Positions 52,196 to 61,233 are shown, numbered from the stretch's first letter. The stretch: 64,000 nt of DNA from Pseudomonas sp. J452 (GCF_024666525.1 NZ_CP088294.1:1550001-1614000), one strand, 5' to 3'. Program-made: numbers and translations. Notes: a model not told the origin generated them from the sequence alone.

Positions 52196-53485
52196 GTGTT
52201 CCCGCTTGCCGCCGTCCGCTTCAGTCATTTCCTCCTGCCGCTGCTGTTGCTGCTCGGCGGTGTGCTGGCTGCGCGCCTGGCAGTGCTCAACGAATTCTTC
52301 CTGTCGCTGTTCAATGTGCTGCCGACCCTGCTGTTGCTGCTCGGCGGCGCCTTCTGCGTGGTCTACAACCGCCAGCGCGAGCTGTCGCTGCTGGTAGTGG
52401 TGTACCTGGGCTACTTCCTGCTCGATACGCAGACCGATTACTTCCGCCAGCACGCCAAGGTGCGTGAGGACGCCGCGCTGGTGTTCCACCTGTGCAGTCT
52501 GTTGCTGCCGCTGCTGTACGGCCTGTTCGGCGCCTGGCGCGAGCGCAGCCATCTGCTGCAGGACCTGGTGGCGCGCGCCGCCGTGCTGCTGGCGGTCGGC
52601 AGTGTGGCCGTAGCCGTGGCGCAGCGCTTTCCCGAAGCGTTGCAGCGCTGGTTGACGGAAATCCACTGGCCGCTGCTGCATGGCAGCTGGATGAGCCTGA
52701 TCCAGCTGGCCTACCCGCTATTTTTGATCGCCAGCGTGTTGCTGCTGGTGCAGTATTTGCGCCAGCCGCGGCCGCTGCATGCCGCCCTGCTGTGCGGCCT
52801 GCTCGCGCAACTGTGGATGTTGCCGCAGACCTTCATCCTGCCCCATGCCCTGCAGGTGATGAGCAGCCTGAGCATGCTTATGCTGGTTTCGGCCGTGGCG
52901 CACGAGGCCTACCAGATGGCCTTTCGCGACGAGCTCACCGGTCTGCCGGGGCGCCGTGCGTTGAACGATCGCCTGGAGCGCCTGGGGCGCAGCTATGTGA
53001 TCGCCATGGCCGACGTCGATCACTTCAAGAAATTCAACGACACCCACGGCCACGATGTCGGCGATCAGGTGCTGCGCCTGGTCGCCGCTCAGCTGCGCAA
53101 GATCGGTGGCGGCGGCAAGGCCTATCGCTATGGCGGCGAGGAATTCACCCTGGTGTTTCCCGGCAAGAGCCTGGCCGAATGCCTGCCGCACCTGGAGGTG
53201 GTGCGCCAGGCCATCGAGGTCTATCGCATCCAGCTGCGCGACAAGCAGCAGCGCCCACAGGACGACAAGCAGGGCCGTCAGCGCCGCGCCGGCAGCAAGG
53301 CCGGCGAGGTTTCGGTGACGGTGAGCATGGGCGTGGCCGAGCGCGGCCTGGAGCAGAGTCGTCCGGAAGAGGTGATCAAGGCTGCCGACAAGGCGCTCTA
53401 CAGTGCCAAGAGCGCCGGGCGCAACTGCATTCGCAGCCCCGGCCAGCGGCGTGGTGCGGTCAAGCTGGAAAGTGCCGACAGCTGA
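52196..53485 (+). CDS. Membrane-bound diguanylate cyclase (GGDEF)
   Basis: The roughly 429-residue protein has six or seven N-terminal transmembrane helices (1-235) and a GGDEF domain (245-410) with an intact active site, GGEEF, and MADVDHFKKFND. No RxxD inhibitory site precedes GGEEF. GTG 52196 has GGAG 8 bp upstream and begins at the first helix; ATGs at 52124 and 52151 are alternatives. It sits between two paralogous acyl-CoA dehydrogenase genes, an apparent insertion relative to P. aeruginosa. Confidence 0.87.
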   Translation: MFPLAAVRFSHFLLPLLLLLGGVLAARLAVLNEFFLSLFNVLPTLLLLLGGAFCVVYNRQRELSLLVVVYLGYFLLDTQTDYFRQHAKVREDAALVFHLCSLLLPLLYGLFGAWRERSHLLQDLVARAAVLLAVGSVAVAVAQRFPEALQRWLTEIHWPLLHGSWMSLIQLAYPLFLIASVLLLVQYLRQPRPLHAALLCGLLAQLWMLPQTFILPHALQVMSSLSMLMLVSAVAHEAYQMAFRDELTGLPGRRALNDRLERLGRSYVIAMADVDHFKKFNDTHGHDVGDQVLRLVAAQLRKIGGGGKAYRYGGEEFTLVFPGKSLAECLPHLEVVRQAIEVYRIQLRDKQQRPQDDKQGRQRRAGSKAGEVSVTVSMGVAERGLEQSRPEEVIKAADKALYSAKSAGRNCIRSPGQRRGAVKLESADS

Positions 53486-53588
53486 GCGCAGCGATCTAGC
53501 GGGTCGGTGCCGAGGCGGGTGGCGAGTGCCTGATGCGTTTGCCGGCCGAGCACTTCGCCCTCTGACCGGCGGTTTAGTGCTGCAAGAG

Positions 53589-53610
53589 CCCGCCATTTAG
53601 CGGGTTTTTA
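53589..53610 (+). terminator. Weak terminator after the diguanylate cyclase gene
   Basis: cccgc-6 bp-gcggg followed by ttttt. The stem is short, so it may be inefficient. Confidence 0.55.
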
Positions 53611-53735
53611 CGTTGCGGCGTTATGTAAACGGGCTATGACTATTTGGTCATGACGCGACCCTATGTGTCTGAAAAGTTGTTCGGTTAAACTTCGAGCACT
53701 TCCGTATACCTGCTGGTTCGTTCGAGGATTGCTCC

Positions 53736-55514
53736 ATGGCTGACTACAAAGCTCCCCTGCGCGACATGCGCTTCGTGCTCAATGAAGTGTTCGAAGTTTC
53801 CAAGCTGTGGGCCCAGTTGCCGGCCCTGGCTGAAGTGGTGGACGAAGACACCGCCGCCGCCATCCTCGAAGAAGCCGGCAAGGTCACCGGTGGCGTGATC
53901 GCCCCGCTCAACCGCAGTGGCGACGAAGAAGGCTGCTCCTGGACCGACGGTGCGGTGAAAACCCCGGCCGGTTTCCCCCAGGCCTACCAGACCTATGCCG
54001 AAGGCGGCTGGGTTGGCGTCGGTGGTGATCCGGTATTCGGCGGCATGGGCATGCCCAAGGTGATCTCGGCCCAGGTCGAGGAAATGGTCAACTCGGCCAA
54101 CCTGTCGTTCGGCCTGTACCCGATGCTGACCGCCGGTGCCTGCCTGTCGATCAACGCCCACGCCAGCGAAGAGCTGAAAGAGAAATACCTGCCGAATATG
54201 TACGGCGGTACCTGGGCTGGTTCCATGTGCCTGACCGAGCCGCATGCCGGCACCGACCTGGGCATCATCCGCACCAAGGCCGAGCCGCAGGCCGATGGCA
54301 GCTACAAGATTTCCGGGACCAAGATCTTCATCACCGGCGGTGAACACGACCTGACCGAGAACATCATCCACCTGGTACTGGCCAAACTGCCGGACGCCCC
54401 GGCCGGGCCGAAAGGCATCTCGCTGTTCCTCGTGCCGAAGTTTATGGTCAACGCCGACGGCTCGCTGGGCGAGAAGAACTCGCTGTCCTGCGGCTCGATC
54501 GAGCACAAGATGGGCATCAAGGCTTCGGCCACTTGCGTGATGAACTTCGACGGCGCCACCGGCTGGATCGTCGATGCGCCGAACAAAGGCCTGGCCGCGA
54601 TGTTCACCATGATGAACTACGAGCGTCTGGGCGTGGGCATCCAGGGCCTGTCCCTGGGTGAGCGCAGCTACCAGAACGCCGTGGAATACGCCCGCGACCG
54701 CATCCAGAGCCGCGCGCCGACCGGCCCGGTGGCGAAAGACAAAGCCGCCGACCCGATCATCGTGCATCCGGACGTGCGCCGCATGCTGCTGACCATGAAA
54801 GCGCTGAACGAGGGCGGTCGTGCCTTCTCCAGCTACGTGGCCATGCAGCTGGACACCGCCAAGTTCAGCGAAGACGCCGCCACCCGCAAGCGCGCCGAAG
54901 AGCTGGTTGCCCTGCTGACCCCGGTGGCCAAGGCCTTCCTCACCGACATGGCGCTGGAAACCACCACCCATGGCCAGCAGATCTTCGGCGGCCACGGTTA
55001 TATCCGCGAGTGGGGCCAGGAGCAGCTGATCCGCGACTGCCGTATCACCCAGATCTACGAAGGCACCAACGGCATCCAGGCGCTCGACCTGGTCGGTCGT
55101 AAAGTGGTTGGCAGCGGCGGTGCGTTCTACAAGCACTTCGCCGAAGAGATCAAAGCCTTCACCGACAGCGCCGACGCCTCGCTGGCCGAGTTCGTCAACC
55201 CGCTGAAAGAGGCCATCGCCAACCTGGAGCTGATGACCGCCGACCTGCTGGAACGCGCCAAGGCCAACCCGAACGAAGTCGGCGCCGCCTCGGTCGAGTA
55301 CCTGCAGGTGTTCGGTTACACCGCCTACGCCTACATGTGGGCCCTGATGGCGCGTACCGCTCTGGCCAAGCAGGATCAGGACGAGTTCTACCGCACCAAG
55401 CTGGGCACCGCGCGCTTCTTCTTCGCCCGCCTGCTGCCGCGCATCCACTCGCTGACCGCTTCGGTCAAGGCTGGTAGCGAAAGCCTGTACCTGCTGGACG
55501 CTGCGCAGTTCTAA
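53736..55514 (+). CDS. Acyl-CoA dehydrogenase (large, C-terminal-extended), paralogue
   Basis: The 592-residue paralogue of the enzyme at 50068 starts MADYKAPLRDMRFVLNEVFE and shares MCLTEPHAGTDLG, FGGHGYIREWGQEQLIRDCR and YEGTNGIQALDLVGRK. Both are of the type found after the bio operon in Pseudomonas. It likely acts in beta-oxidation of a different chain length from its paralogue; that is inference. Confidence 0.93.
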   Translation: MADYKAPLRDMRFVLNEVFEVSKLWAQLPALAEVVDEDTAAAILEEAGKVTGGVIAPLNRSGDEEGCSWTDGAVKTPAGFPQAYQTYAEGGWVGVGGDPVFGGMGMPKVISAQVEEMVNSANLSFGLYPMLTAGACLSINAHASEELKEKYLPNMYGGTWAGSMCLTEPHAGTDLGIIRTKAEPQADGSYKISGTKIFITGGEHDLTENIIHLVLAKLPDAPAGPKGISLFLVPKFMVNADGSLGEKNSLSCGSIEHKMGIKASATCVMNFDGATGWIVDAPNKGLAAMFTMMNYERLGVGIQGLSLGERSYQNAVEYARDRIQSRAPTGPVAKDKAADPIIVHPDVRRMLLTMKALNEGGRAFSSYVAMQLDTAKFSEDAATRKRAEELVALLTPVAKAFLTDMALETTTHGQQIFGGHGYIREWGQEQLIRDCRITQIYEGTNGIQALDLVGRKVVGSGGAFYKHFAEEIKAFTDSADASLAEFVNPLKEAIANLELMTADLLERAKANPNEVGAASVEYLQVFGYTAYAYMWALMARTALAKQDQDEFYRTKLGTARFFFARLLPRIHSLTASVKAGSESLYLLDAAQF

Positions 55515-55532
55515 AACTGGCGTGGTAACAGC

Positions 55533-55566
55533 AAAAGCCCCGGCCTGATCAGCCGGGGCTTTTTCT
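55533..55566 (+). terminator. Rho-independent terminator
   Basis: agccccggc-ctgatca-gccggggct followed by ttttc, with an A run at the left. It lies between the convergent acyl-CoA dehydrogenase and glycine-zipper genes and may serve both. Confidence 0.9.
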
Positions 55567-55579
55567 TGCCCCATGCCGA

Positions 55580-56041
55580 TCAGTCGTCATGATCGTGACG
55601 GCGATGTTTCTTGTGCTTCTTGTGTTTCTTGCCGTGGTGATGGTCGTCGCTGTAATAGCGGCGGCGATCGCTGTCGTGCCCGTCGTCGCTGTCGCCATAG
55701 GCATTGCCCAGTGCGCCGCCGGCGCCACCGCCGACGGCGGCGCCGATCAGGCCGCCGGTGTCACCGCCGACTTTCTGCCCGATCACATTGCCGCCCGCCG
55801 CGCCCAGGCCGCCGCCGATGGCCGCTTCGGTACGGTTGCGCTTGTCTGCGCCGACCGCGCTGCCGGCTGCGCCGCCGAGCCCGGCACCAATCGCGGCGCC
55901 GGTATCACCGCCGACCTGTTGGCCGACCACCGAGCCCAGCGCGCCACCGAGGGCGCCACCGACGCCGGCTTCGGTGTTGCCGGCGAATGCGCCGGCGCTG
56001 GCCAGGCTCAGGGAGAGCAGGAGCAGAGAGGAATACTTCAT
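55580..56041 (-). CDS. Secreted glycine-zipper protein with His/Lys/Asp-rich tail
   Basis: The 153-residue protein has a signal peptide (1-20, SLASAGAFA-G), two internal glycine-zipper repeats (about 24-70 and 72-118, each with GQQVGGDTG or GQKVGGDTG), and a C-terminal tail (about 130-153) rich in His, Lys and Asp (DDHHHGKKHKKHKKHRRHD). Glycine zippers insert in membranes or oligomerise; the tail could bind metal. ATG 56041 begins the signal peptide. Function unknown. Confidence 0.82.
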   Translation of the reverse strand: MKYSSLLLLSLSLASAGAFAGNTEAGVGGALGGALGSVVGQQVGGDTGAAIGAGLGGAAGSAVGADKRNRTEAAIGGGLGAAGGNVIGQKVGGDTGGLIGAAVGGGAGGALGNAYGDSDDGHDSDRRRYYSDDHHHGKKHKKHKKHRRHDHDD

Positions 56042-56193
56042 GGATACAAAACCTCTGGGTGGGTAACGCGCGCATCCTGCCAGCGCACGGCGCGCAGGCA
56101 AGTGCTAAGTGCGGGGCTTGCGAGGTGTTTCACGGCCTCGGAAAAATTGCTGCGGCTGGGCGAACTCGCGGCCCGTCAGCGAGTCAGGCCAAG

Positions 56194-56880
56194 TTAGCCG
56201 GTCATGCTGCAGGACGCCTGCAGATCCGCGCAGAGCAACCGGTAGTCTTCCACTGCGGCAAACTCCTCGGTGTCCTTGGCGCCCTGGCGGCTGTCCGGCT
56301 GGCGCACCGCCAGCAGTTGGGCCACGCCAAAGCGTCCGGCGCTGCGCAGGATCGGCAGGCTGTCGTCGATGAACAGGCTGCGCGCTGGATCGAAGGGGAA
56401 GTCCTGCTGCAGGGCGAACCAGAACTGCTGGTTTTCCTTGGGGAAGCCATAGTCGTGGGAGCTGATCAGGCGGTCGAAGTAGGGCGCCAGTTCGACCCGC
56501 TCCAGCTTCAGCGACAGCGAGTCGCGGTGGGCGTTGGTGATCAGTGCCACGCGCTTGCCGGCACTGCGCAGAGCCTTGAGAAAGGTGTCGGCATCCGGAC
56601 GCAGGGCGATCAGGTGGGCCACCTCGCGCTTCAGCTCGCGTACCGAGAGGTTCAGTTCGCGGCTCCAGAAGTCGGTGCAGTACCAGGACAGCTGGCCGGC
56701 GTGCTCACGGAACAACGGCAGCAGTTCGGCCTCGGCGGCCGCGCGGCTGGTGCCATGCACTTCGGCGTAGCGCTGCGGCAGGTGTTCCAGCCAGAAGTGG
56801 TTGTCGAAGTGCAGGTCGAGCAGGGTGCCGTCCATATCCAGCAGGACGGTGTCGATGTCGGCCCAGGGCAGCAGTGGCAT
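56194..56880 (-). CDS. yrfG: GMP/IMP nucleotidase YrfG (HAD family)
   Basis: The 228-residue HAD phosphatase has motif I DMDGTLLDL, motif II LITNAH, and motif IV FIDDSLPIL. It matches YrfG, which dephosphorylates GMP and IMP, in length and in the WYCTDFWSRELNLSVRELK segment (two parts). ATG 56880 starts MPLLPWADIDTVLLDMDG. It is divergent from nudE, as in P. aeruginosa. Confidence 0.9.
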   Translation of the reverse strand: MPLLPWADIDTVLLDMDGTLLDLHFDNHFWLEHLPQRYAEVHGTSRAAAEAELLPLFREHAGQLSWYCTDFWSRELNLSVRELKREVAHLIALRPDADTFLKALRSAGKRVALITNAHRDSLSLKLERVELAPYFDRLISSHDYGFPKENQQFWFALQQDFPFDPARSLFIDDSLPILRSAGRFGVAQLLAVRQPDSRQGAKDTEEFAAVEDYRLLCADLQASCSMTG

Positions 56881-56988
56881 GATGAATTCTTGCGTGAAAT
56901 GGTTAACAGAAGTGTGCGGATGCAATATCCGCCACGGACAATCCGGATCAGCAGGGTATGATACTCGTTCGTTTCAAGGAGTGATCCC

Positions 56989-57555
56989 ATGCGTGAGAAA
57001 CCTGTCGTGCTGGCCCGCGAGATCGTTGCGAGCAGCCGCCTGTTCCGCGTCGAGGAACTGCAGCTGCGCTTCGCCAACGGTGTCGAGCGGACCTACGAGC
57101 GCCTGGTCGGCAAGGGTTCCGGTTATGGCGCGGTGATGGTGGTGGCGATGCTCGATGCCGAGCATGCGGTGCTGGTCGAGGAGTACTGCGGCGGTACCGA
57201 CGACTACCAGCTGTCCCTGCCCAAGGGTTTGGTCGAGCCCGGCGAGGACGTGCTCGATGCGGCCAATCGCGAGCTCAAGGAAGAGGCCGGTTTCGGCGCT
57301 CGTCAGCTGGAGTGGATCGCCGAGCTGAGCCTGTCGCCCGGCTACATGAGCCAGAAGATCCAGGTGGTACTGGCCCGTGAACTCTATGAAGAAAGCCTGC
57401 CGGGTGACGAGCCCGAGCCGCTGCGGGTTGATCAGGTCAGCCTGCGCGAGCTGAGCAGCCTGGTGCAGCACCCCCAATTCACCGAGGGGCGCGCTCTGGC
57501 GGCCCTTTATCTGGTCCGAGACCTGTTAAGCCAACGCGGAGAATTTCGCCTGTGA
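56989..57555 (+). CDS. nudE: ADP compounds hydrolase NudE
   Basis: The 188-residue Nudix hydrolase has the full Nudix box GLVEPGEDVLDAANRELKEE plus AGF. NudE cleaves ADP-ribose, Ap3A and NADH. AAGGAG precedes ATG 56989. Its stop TGA overlaps the GTG start of cysQ (GTGA), so the two are coupled. Confidence 0.93.
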   Translation: MREKPVVLAREIVASSRLFRVEELQLRFANGVERTYERLVGKGSGYGAVMVVAMLDAEHAVLVEEYCGGTDDYQLSLPKGLVEPGEDVLDAANRELKEEAGFGARQLEWIAELSLSPGYMSQKIQVVLARELYEESLPGDEPEPLRVDQVSLRELSSLVQHPQFTEGRALAALYLVRDLLSQRGEFRL

Positions 57556-58373
57556 GCCATCCCTATCTGTCGGCGGTCATCGCCCTGGTGCAACGTGCCG
57601 GCCAGGCTACCCTGCCGCATTGGCGTAACGATGTGGTAGTCAACGAGAAGGCCGATGCCTCGCCGGTGACGGCCGCCGACCTGGCCGCCCATCACATCCT
57701 CGAAGCCGGCTTGCTGGCGCTGGCGCCAGATGTGCCGGTGTTGTCCGAAGAAGACAGCGAGATTCCGTTCGGCGAGCGTGCCGCCTGGCAGCGCTGGTGG
57801 TTGGTCGACCCGCTGGATGGCACCAAGGAATTCATTTCCGGCAGCGAGGAGTTCACCGTCAACGTGGCCCTGATCGAGCGTGGCCAGGTGGTATTCGGCG
57901 TGGTCGGCATCCCGGCCAATGGCCGCTGCTACTACGGTGGTGCTGGGCTGGGTGCCTGGCGCATGGAAGCCGGCGGCGAGCCGCAGGCGATCAGTGTGCG
58001 CCTGGCACCGGCCGAGGCCTTCACCCTGGTGGCCAGCAAGCGCCACTCCAGCCCGGCCCAGGAGCGTCTGCTCGAAGGTCTGTCCGAGCGTTTCGGCGAT
58101 CTGCAACTGGCCAGTGTCGGCAGCTCGCTGAAGTTCTGCCTGCTCGCCGAAGGCAATGCCGACTGCTATCCGCGCCTGGCGCCGACCTCGCAGTGGGACA
58201 CCGCAGCAGCCCAGGGCGTGCTGGAAGGCGCCGGCGGCGAAGTGCTCGACCTCAAGGGCGAGGCGCTGACGTACGAGGCGCGCGAGTCCTACCTCAACCC
58301 GTCCTTCCTCGGTCTGCCGCAGGCAGCCGCCTGGCGTGCCGAGCTGATCCAGCTGGCACGCGCGCTGGACTGA
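57552..58373 (+). CDS. cysQ: 3'(2'),5'-bisphosphate nucleotidase CysQ
   Basis: The 273-residue Mg-dependent phosphatase recycles PAP from sulfate assimilation. The inositol-phosphatase-family motifs are present: LSEEDSEIP, DPLDGTKEF at about 81-89 and TSQWDTAAAQGVLEGAGG. The GTG start overlaps the nudE stop. A MITE-like palindrome begins at the stop codon. Confidence 0.93.
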   Translation: MSHPYLSAVIALVQRAGQATLPHWRNDVVVNEKADASPVTAADLAAHHILEAGLLALAPDVPVLSEEDSEIPFGERAAWQRWWLVDPLDGTKEFISGSEEFTVNVALIERGQVVFGVVGIPANGRCYYGGAGLGAWRMEAGGEPQAISVRLAPAEAFTLVASKRHSSPAQERLLEGLSERFGDLQLASVGSSLKFCLLAEGNADCYPRLAPTSQWDTAAAQGVLEGAGGEVLDLKGEALTYEARESYLNPSFLGLPQAAAWRAELIQLARALD

Positions 58374-58515
58374 AAACCTGTTTACGATCTGCTGCGCGTC
58401 GGCCATCCGGCGTTAAAAACAGCCTCGGAATGCTCATTTACAGCTCGTAAACTGCGCTTCCTCGGCTGTTTTTGCCTTGTCTGGCTCTAGCTCGCGAGAT
58501 CGTAAAACAGGTTTT
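58373..58515. repeat. MITE-like palindromic element, copy B
   Basis: A 143-bp element with terminal inverted repeats AAAACCTGTTTACGATCT (58373-58390) and its complement with one extra base (58497-58515). Internal blocks tgctcattta, cgtaaac and ctggctctagctc match copy A at 51875. The left end overlaps the last base of the cysQ stop TGA. A partial third copy follows at 58520-58562. It carries no gene. Confidence 0.8.
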
Positions 58516-58591
58516 TAGAAGGTCTGCTGCACGGCGGCCAGGCTGTGTTAAAAACAGGCTATAACCTGTCCCGTCAAAACGGACCCTGAGC

Positions 58592-59041
58592 ATGAAAGAC
58601 CACCGTGCCTACCTGGAGCAGCTGCTGCATCAGGACATCCCGCTGACCCAGGCCCTCGGCCTGGGGGTGTCCAGTTGGGATGGCAGCGAGCTGCGCTTGA
58701 GCCTGCCACTGGCGGCCAACCTCAACCACAAGAGCAGCATGTTCGGCGGCAGCCTGTATTGCGGGGCCGTACTGGCCGGCTGGGGTTGGTTGCACCTGCG
58801 CTTGCGCGAGGCCGGAGTGACGGACGGGCATATCGTCATCCAGCAGGGGCAGATCGACTATGTGCAACCGGTGCTCGGCGACGCCCTGGCCGCCTGCGCC
58901 GCACCACCCACGGCACAGTGGGACAAGTTCCTCGCCCTCTACCAGCGCCGTGGTCTGGCGCGCATTACCCTGCACAGTCGCATTCTGCTCGATGAGGCCG
59001 AGGCCGTGCGCTTCAGCGGCCAGTACGTGCTGCACCGCTGA
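58592..59041 (+). CDS. YiiD C-terminal-domain thioesterase-like protein
   Basis: The 149-residue hot-dog-fold protein has HKSSMFGGSLYCGAVLAGW near residues 46-64, the usual position of the catalytic Asp/Glu loop of thioesterases. It matches the YiiD C-terminal domain without the N-acetyltransferase half. The substrate is unknown; it is adjacent to cysQ and fabY, so an acyl-CoA/ACP substrate is plausible. Confidence 0.82.
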   Translation: MKDHRAYLEQLLHQDIPLTQALGLGVSSWDGSELRLSLPLAANLNHKSSMFGGSLYCGAVLAGWGWLHLRLREAGVTDGHIVIQQGQIDYVQPVLGDALAACAAPPTAQWDKFLALYQRRGLARITLHSRILLDEAEAVRFSGQYVLHR

Positions 59042-59109
59042 GCCCAGGCGTAAGCCGAGGACGCTGAATTCCAGCGCCGAGACCCAGGCAGCGTCGCGCC
59101 GAGCCACTT

Positions 59110-59130
59110 CCCGGATTGCATCCGGGCTAC
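59110..59130. repeat. Single REP half-site
   Basis: cccggattgcatccgggctac matches the right arm of the palindrome at 10864-10915; no partner arm is present nearby. Confidence 0.7.
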
Positions 59131-59165
59131 TTGATGAAGCCCACGTCCTGCGCTCCAGTGTTCGC

Positions 59166-61049
59166 TTAAAACATGTCGCTGTAGCGCTCGTCCTTGCGAT
59201 ATAGCAGCGGCTGGGCAAAGCCCGGCACCTGGATGCCCTCGGCGCTGAACTGCAGTTGCTGGTCGTCGATCAGGTCATGGCCGAAGTTGTAGAGGATGTC
59301 GAACTGGCCGAGCAGGGCCTGCTGGTCATACTGGCTGGCGGCGGCGCGGGTGTGTTCGCGCTTGGCCTGCCAGGCGGCGAAGGCCGCTTCGCCATGGCGC
59401 TTGCGCAGCATGCGCTCGGCCACCTGCGGTGCCAGCAGGACGCCGGTGGCGTTGTTGCCGCCGAAGCCCTTGGAGTTGAGGAAGCACACTTCCATGCCTT
59501 CCATGCGGCGGTCACGCACATCCAGGCTGATGTGCTGGCGATGGACGTCGTCGGCGACCTTGTCGATGGTCTTCAGCCCTGGCAGCAGGCCGTGGTGGAA
59601 GGTGCCGAGAGCGGAGATCAGTTGGTCGCCGCTGGCCGGCGCCAGGGAGTGGCCGACGAAGGCCTTCACCGCAGTCACCGGCCAGGCTTCGATGCCGAAG
59701 GCGGCGGCCACGCGGTCGAGCAGCTCCGATTCGCTCACCCGGTTGGCCGGGGTGCTGGAACCGTGGGCGTGGACGAAGCTGCGCTGGCGCACGGCTTCGC
59801 TGCCGAGCAGTTGGGTGGCGCTGGCCACAGCCTTGGCCAGGGTCAGGTAGTTGCCGGGGCCGGGGGCGGAAATCGACTTCTTGAAGCCATCGGCATTGAT
59901 GAACACGTCGGTCACCGCACCGTGGATATCGGCACCCAGTTGCAGGGCCAGCTCATCGTCCATCAACACGATGAACTGCGCCGATTCGGACAGGGTGAAG
60001 CCGCAGTTGTCACCGAACGGGCGGCTGGCGCGGCGGAAGTCGACGTCATCGTGGCCCTCGATCTTGCGCAGGCCTTCCTCGGTGGCCAGCGCGCCCATGG
60101 CGCCGTAGCCGTCGATGAATTCCTGGGTGATCGGCGCTTCGCTGTTGCCTACTAGCACCACGCGCGCCTGGCCGTTGGCGATCTGTTCGATGCCTTTCTG
60201 CAGGTTGTAGAGGAAGGTCGCGCAGGCGCCGGTGACGCTGCCGGTGGTGCCGACACTGCCCAGCACATAGGCGTTGATGAAGTCCGCCGGCATGCTGTTG
60301 AGGCCCAGCGGGCACTGCTTGGCGGTAACCCGGCCGCCCTTGAGGCGCGCCTGCAGCATGCCGCCGAAGCCGTTGTCATCCATCTGGCTCATGCCGCTGC
60401 CGGCGAACACCGCCACCTCGTCCGGCTGCACCTGGGCGAGGATGTCGCTCCACGGCAGGCCGGTGGAGCGCAGGGCGTCGGTGGCGCCGACCACGGCCAT
60501 CTGCAGGCCGCGCGGGTGGAAGTGCGAGTGGTACAGCGCGGCGGGATCGAAGCCGCTGGGCAGCTGGCCGGCCGACTTCACCGGCAAGGCGCGGTAGCTG
60601 TCGACCTTGAATTCGCAACTGTCATGCAGGGTGACCCGCACCAGCTGCTCGTCGATCGACTCGACGCTCCAGTTGGCCGGCAGCGGTTCGGGCAGTTGCT
60701 TGCGCGCGGTGGTGAACTGTGTGGCGCTGACCGTCAGGCCTTTCTGCCAGTGGGCGGCATCCACATCCAGGTAGCGCTTCTCGATGCGCCGCACCAGGGT
60801 GCCGGCGAGGATCGTCTCGGCGTGCTGCGCCTCGATCTCGGCCAGGCTCAGGGGGGCGCCAGCCAGGCTGTGGTAGCGGCCATCGATGACCTGCACCAAC
60901 TGCATCATCACGGCCAGGCCGGCCAGGGTCTGCTGGCGCGCGGCGCTGTCCAGGGTTTCCAGCACGGTGCGGCGGAAACCGTGGTGGAAGGAACTGCGGC
61001 CTGCGGCGTTATAACCGCCGAAACCCACGATGACGGGTAGTCGGGACAT
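59166..61049 (-). CDS. fabY: Beta-ketoacyl-ACP synthase FabY
   Basis: The 627-residue thiolase-fold enzyme starts MSRLPVIVGFGGYNAAGRSS and has the catalytic Cys in GACATFLYN, His in HAHGSSTPAN and His in FVGHSLAPASGD. Length and the starting GFGGYNAAGR match FabY, which condenses acetyl-CoA with malonyl-ACP to start fatty-acid synthesis in Pseudomonas in place of FabH. ATG 61049 is chosen; the longer frame lacks domain content. The 184-bp gap upstream contains TGACT-GATG-AGTCA at 61201-61214. Confidence 0.92.
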   Translation of the reverse strand: MSRLPVIVGFGGYNAAGRSSFHHGFRRTVLETLDSAARQQTLAGLAVMMQLVQVIDGRYHSLAGAPLSLAEIEAQHAETILAGTLVRRIEKRYLDVDAAHWQKGLTVSATQFTTARKQLPEPLPANWSVESIDEQLVRVTLHDSCEFKVDSYRALPVKSAGQLPSGFDPAALYHSHFHPRGLQMAVVGATDALRSTGLPWSDILAQVQPDEVAVFAGSGMSQMDDNGFGGMLQARLKGGRVTAKQCPLGLNSMPADFINAYVLGSVGTTGSVTGACATFLYNLQKGIEQIANGQARVVLVGNSEAPITQEFIDGYGAMGALATEEGLRKIEGHDDVDFRRASRPFGDNCGFTLSESAQFIVLMDDELALQLGADIHGAVTDVFINADGFKKSISAPGPGNYLTLAKAVASATQLLGSEAVRQRSFVHAHGSSTPANRVSESELLDRVAAAFGIEAWPVTAVKAFVGHSLAPASGDQLISALGTFHHGLLPGLKTIDKVADDVHRQHISLDVRDRRMEGMEVCFLNSKGFGGNNATGVLLAPQVAERMLRKRHGEAAFAAWQAKREHTRAAASQYDQQALLGQFDILYNFGHDLIDDQQLQFSAEGIQVPGFAQPLLYRKDERYSDMF

Positions 61050-61233
61050 CACATGGAACTCCTGCAATCGACCTGTAGCACGCAGGGCAGGTGGGCGCAG
61101 GGGGTGCCGGGGCATATCCGACAGCAACAGGCTCCACAAGCCATACGGCAATGCCGGGTGGCGACTCAAATGAATCGGGATACCAGGGTGACGAGGTCTA
61201 TGACTGATGAGTCACTCGCGGTCTTGCAGGTAT

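Noticed and set aside
61201-61214. TGACT-GATG-AGTCA dyad upstream of fabY as a fatty-acid regulator site
   Set aside because: It matches no known FabT, DesT or PsrA consensus and lies about 150 bp upstream of fabY near the dctD stop. Too short to support a claim.
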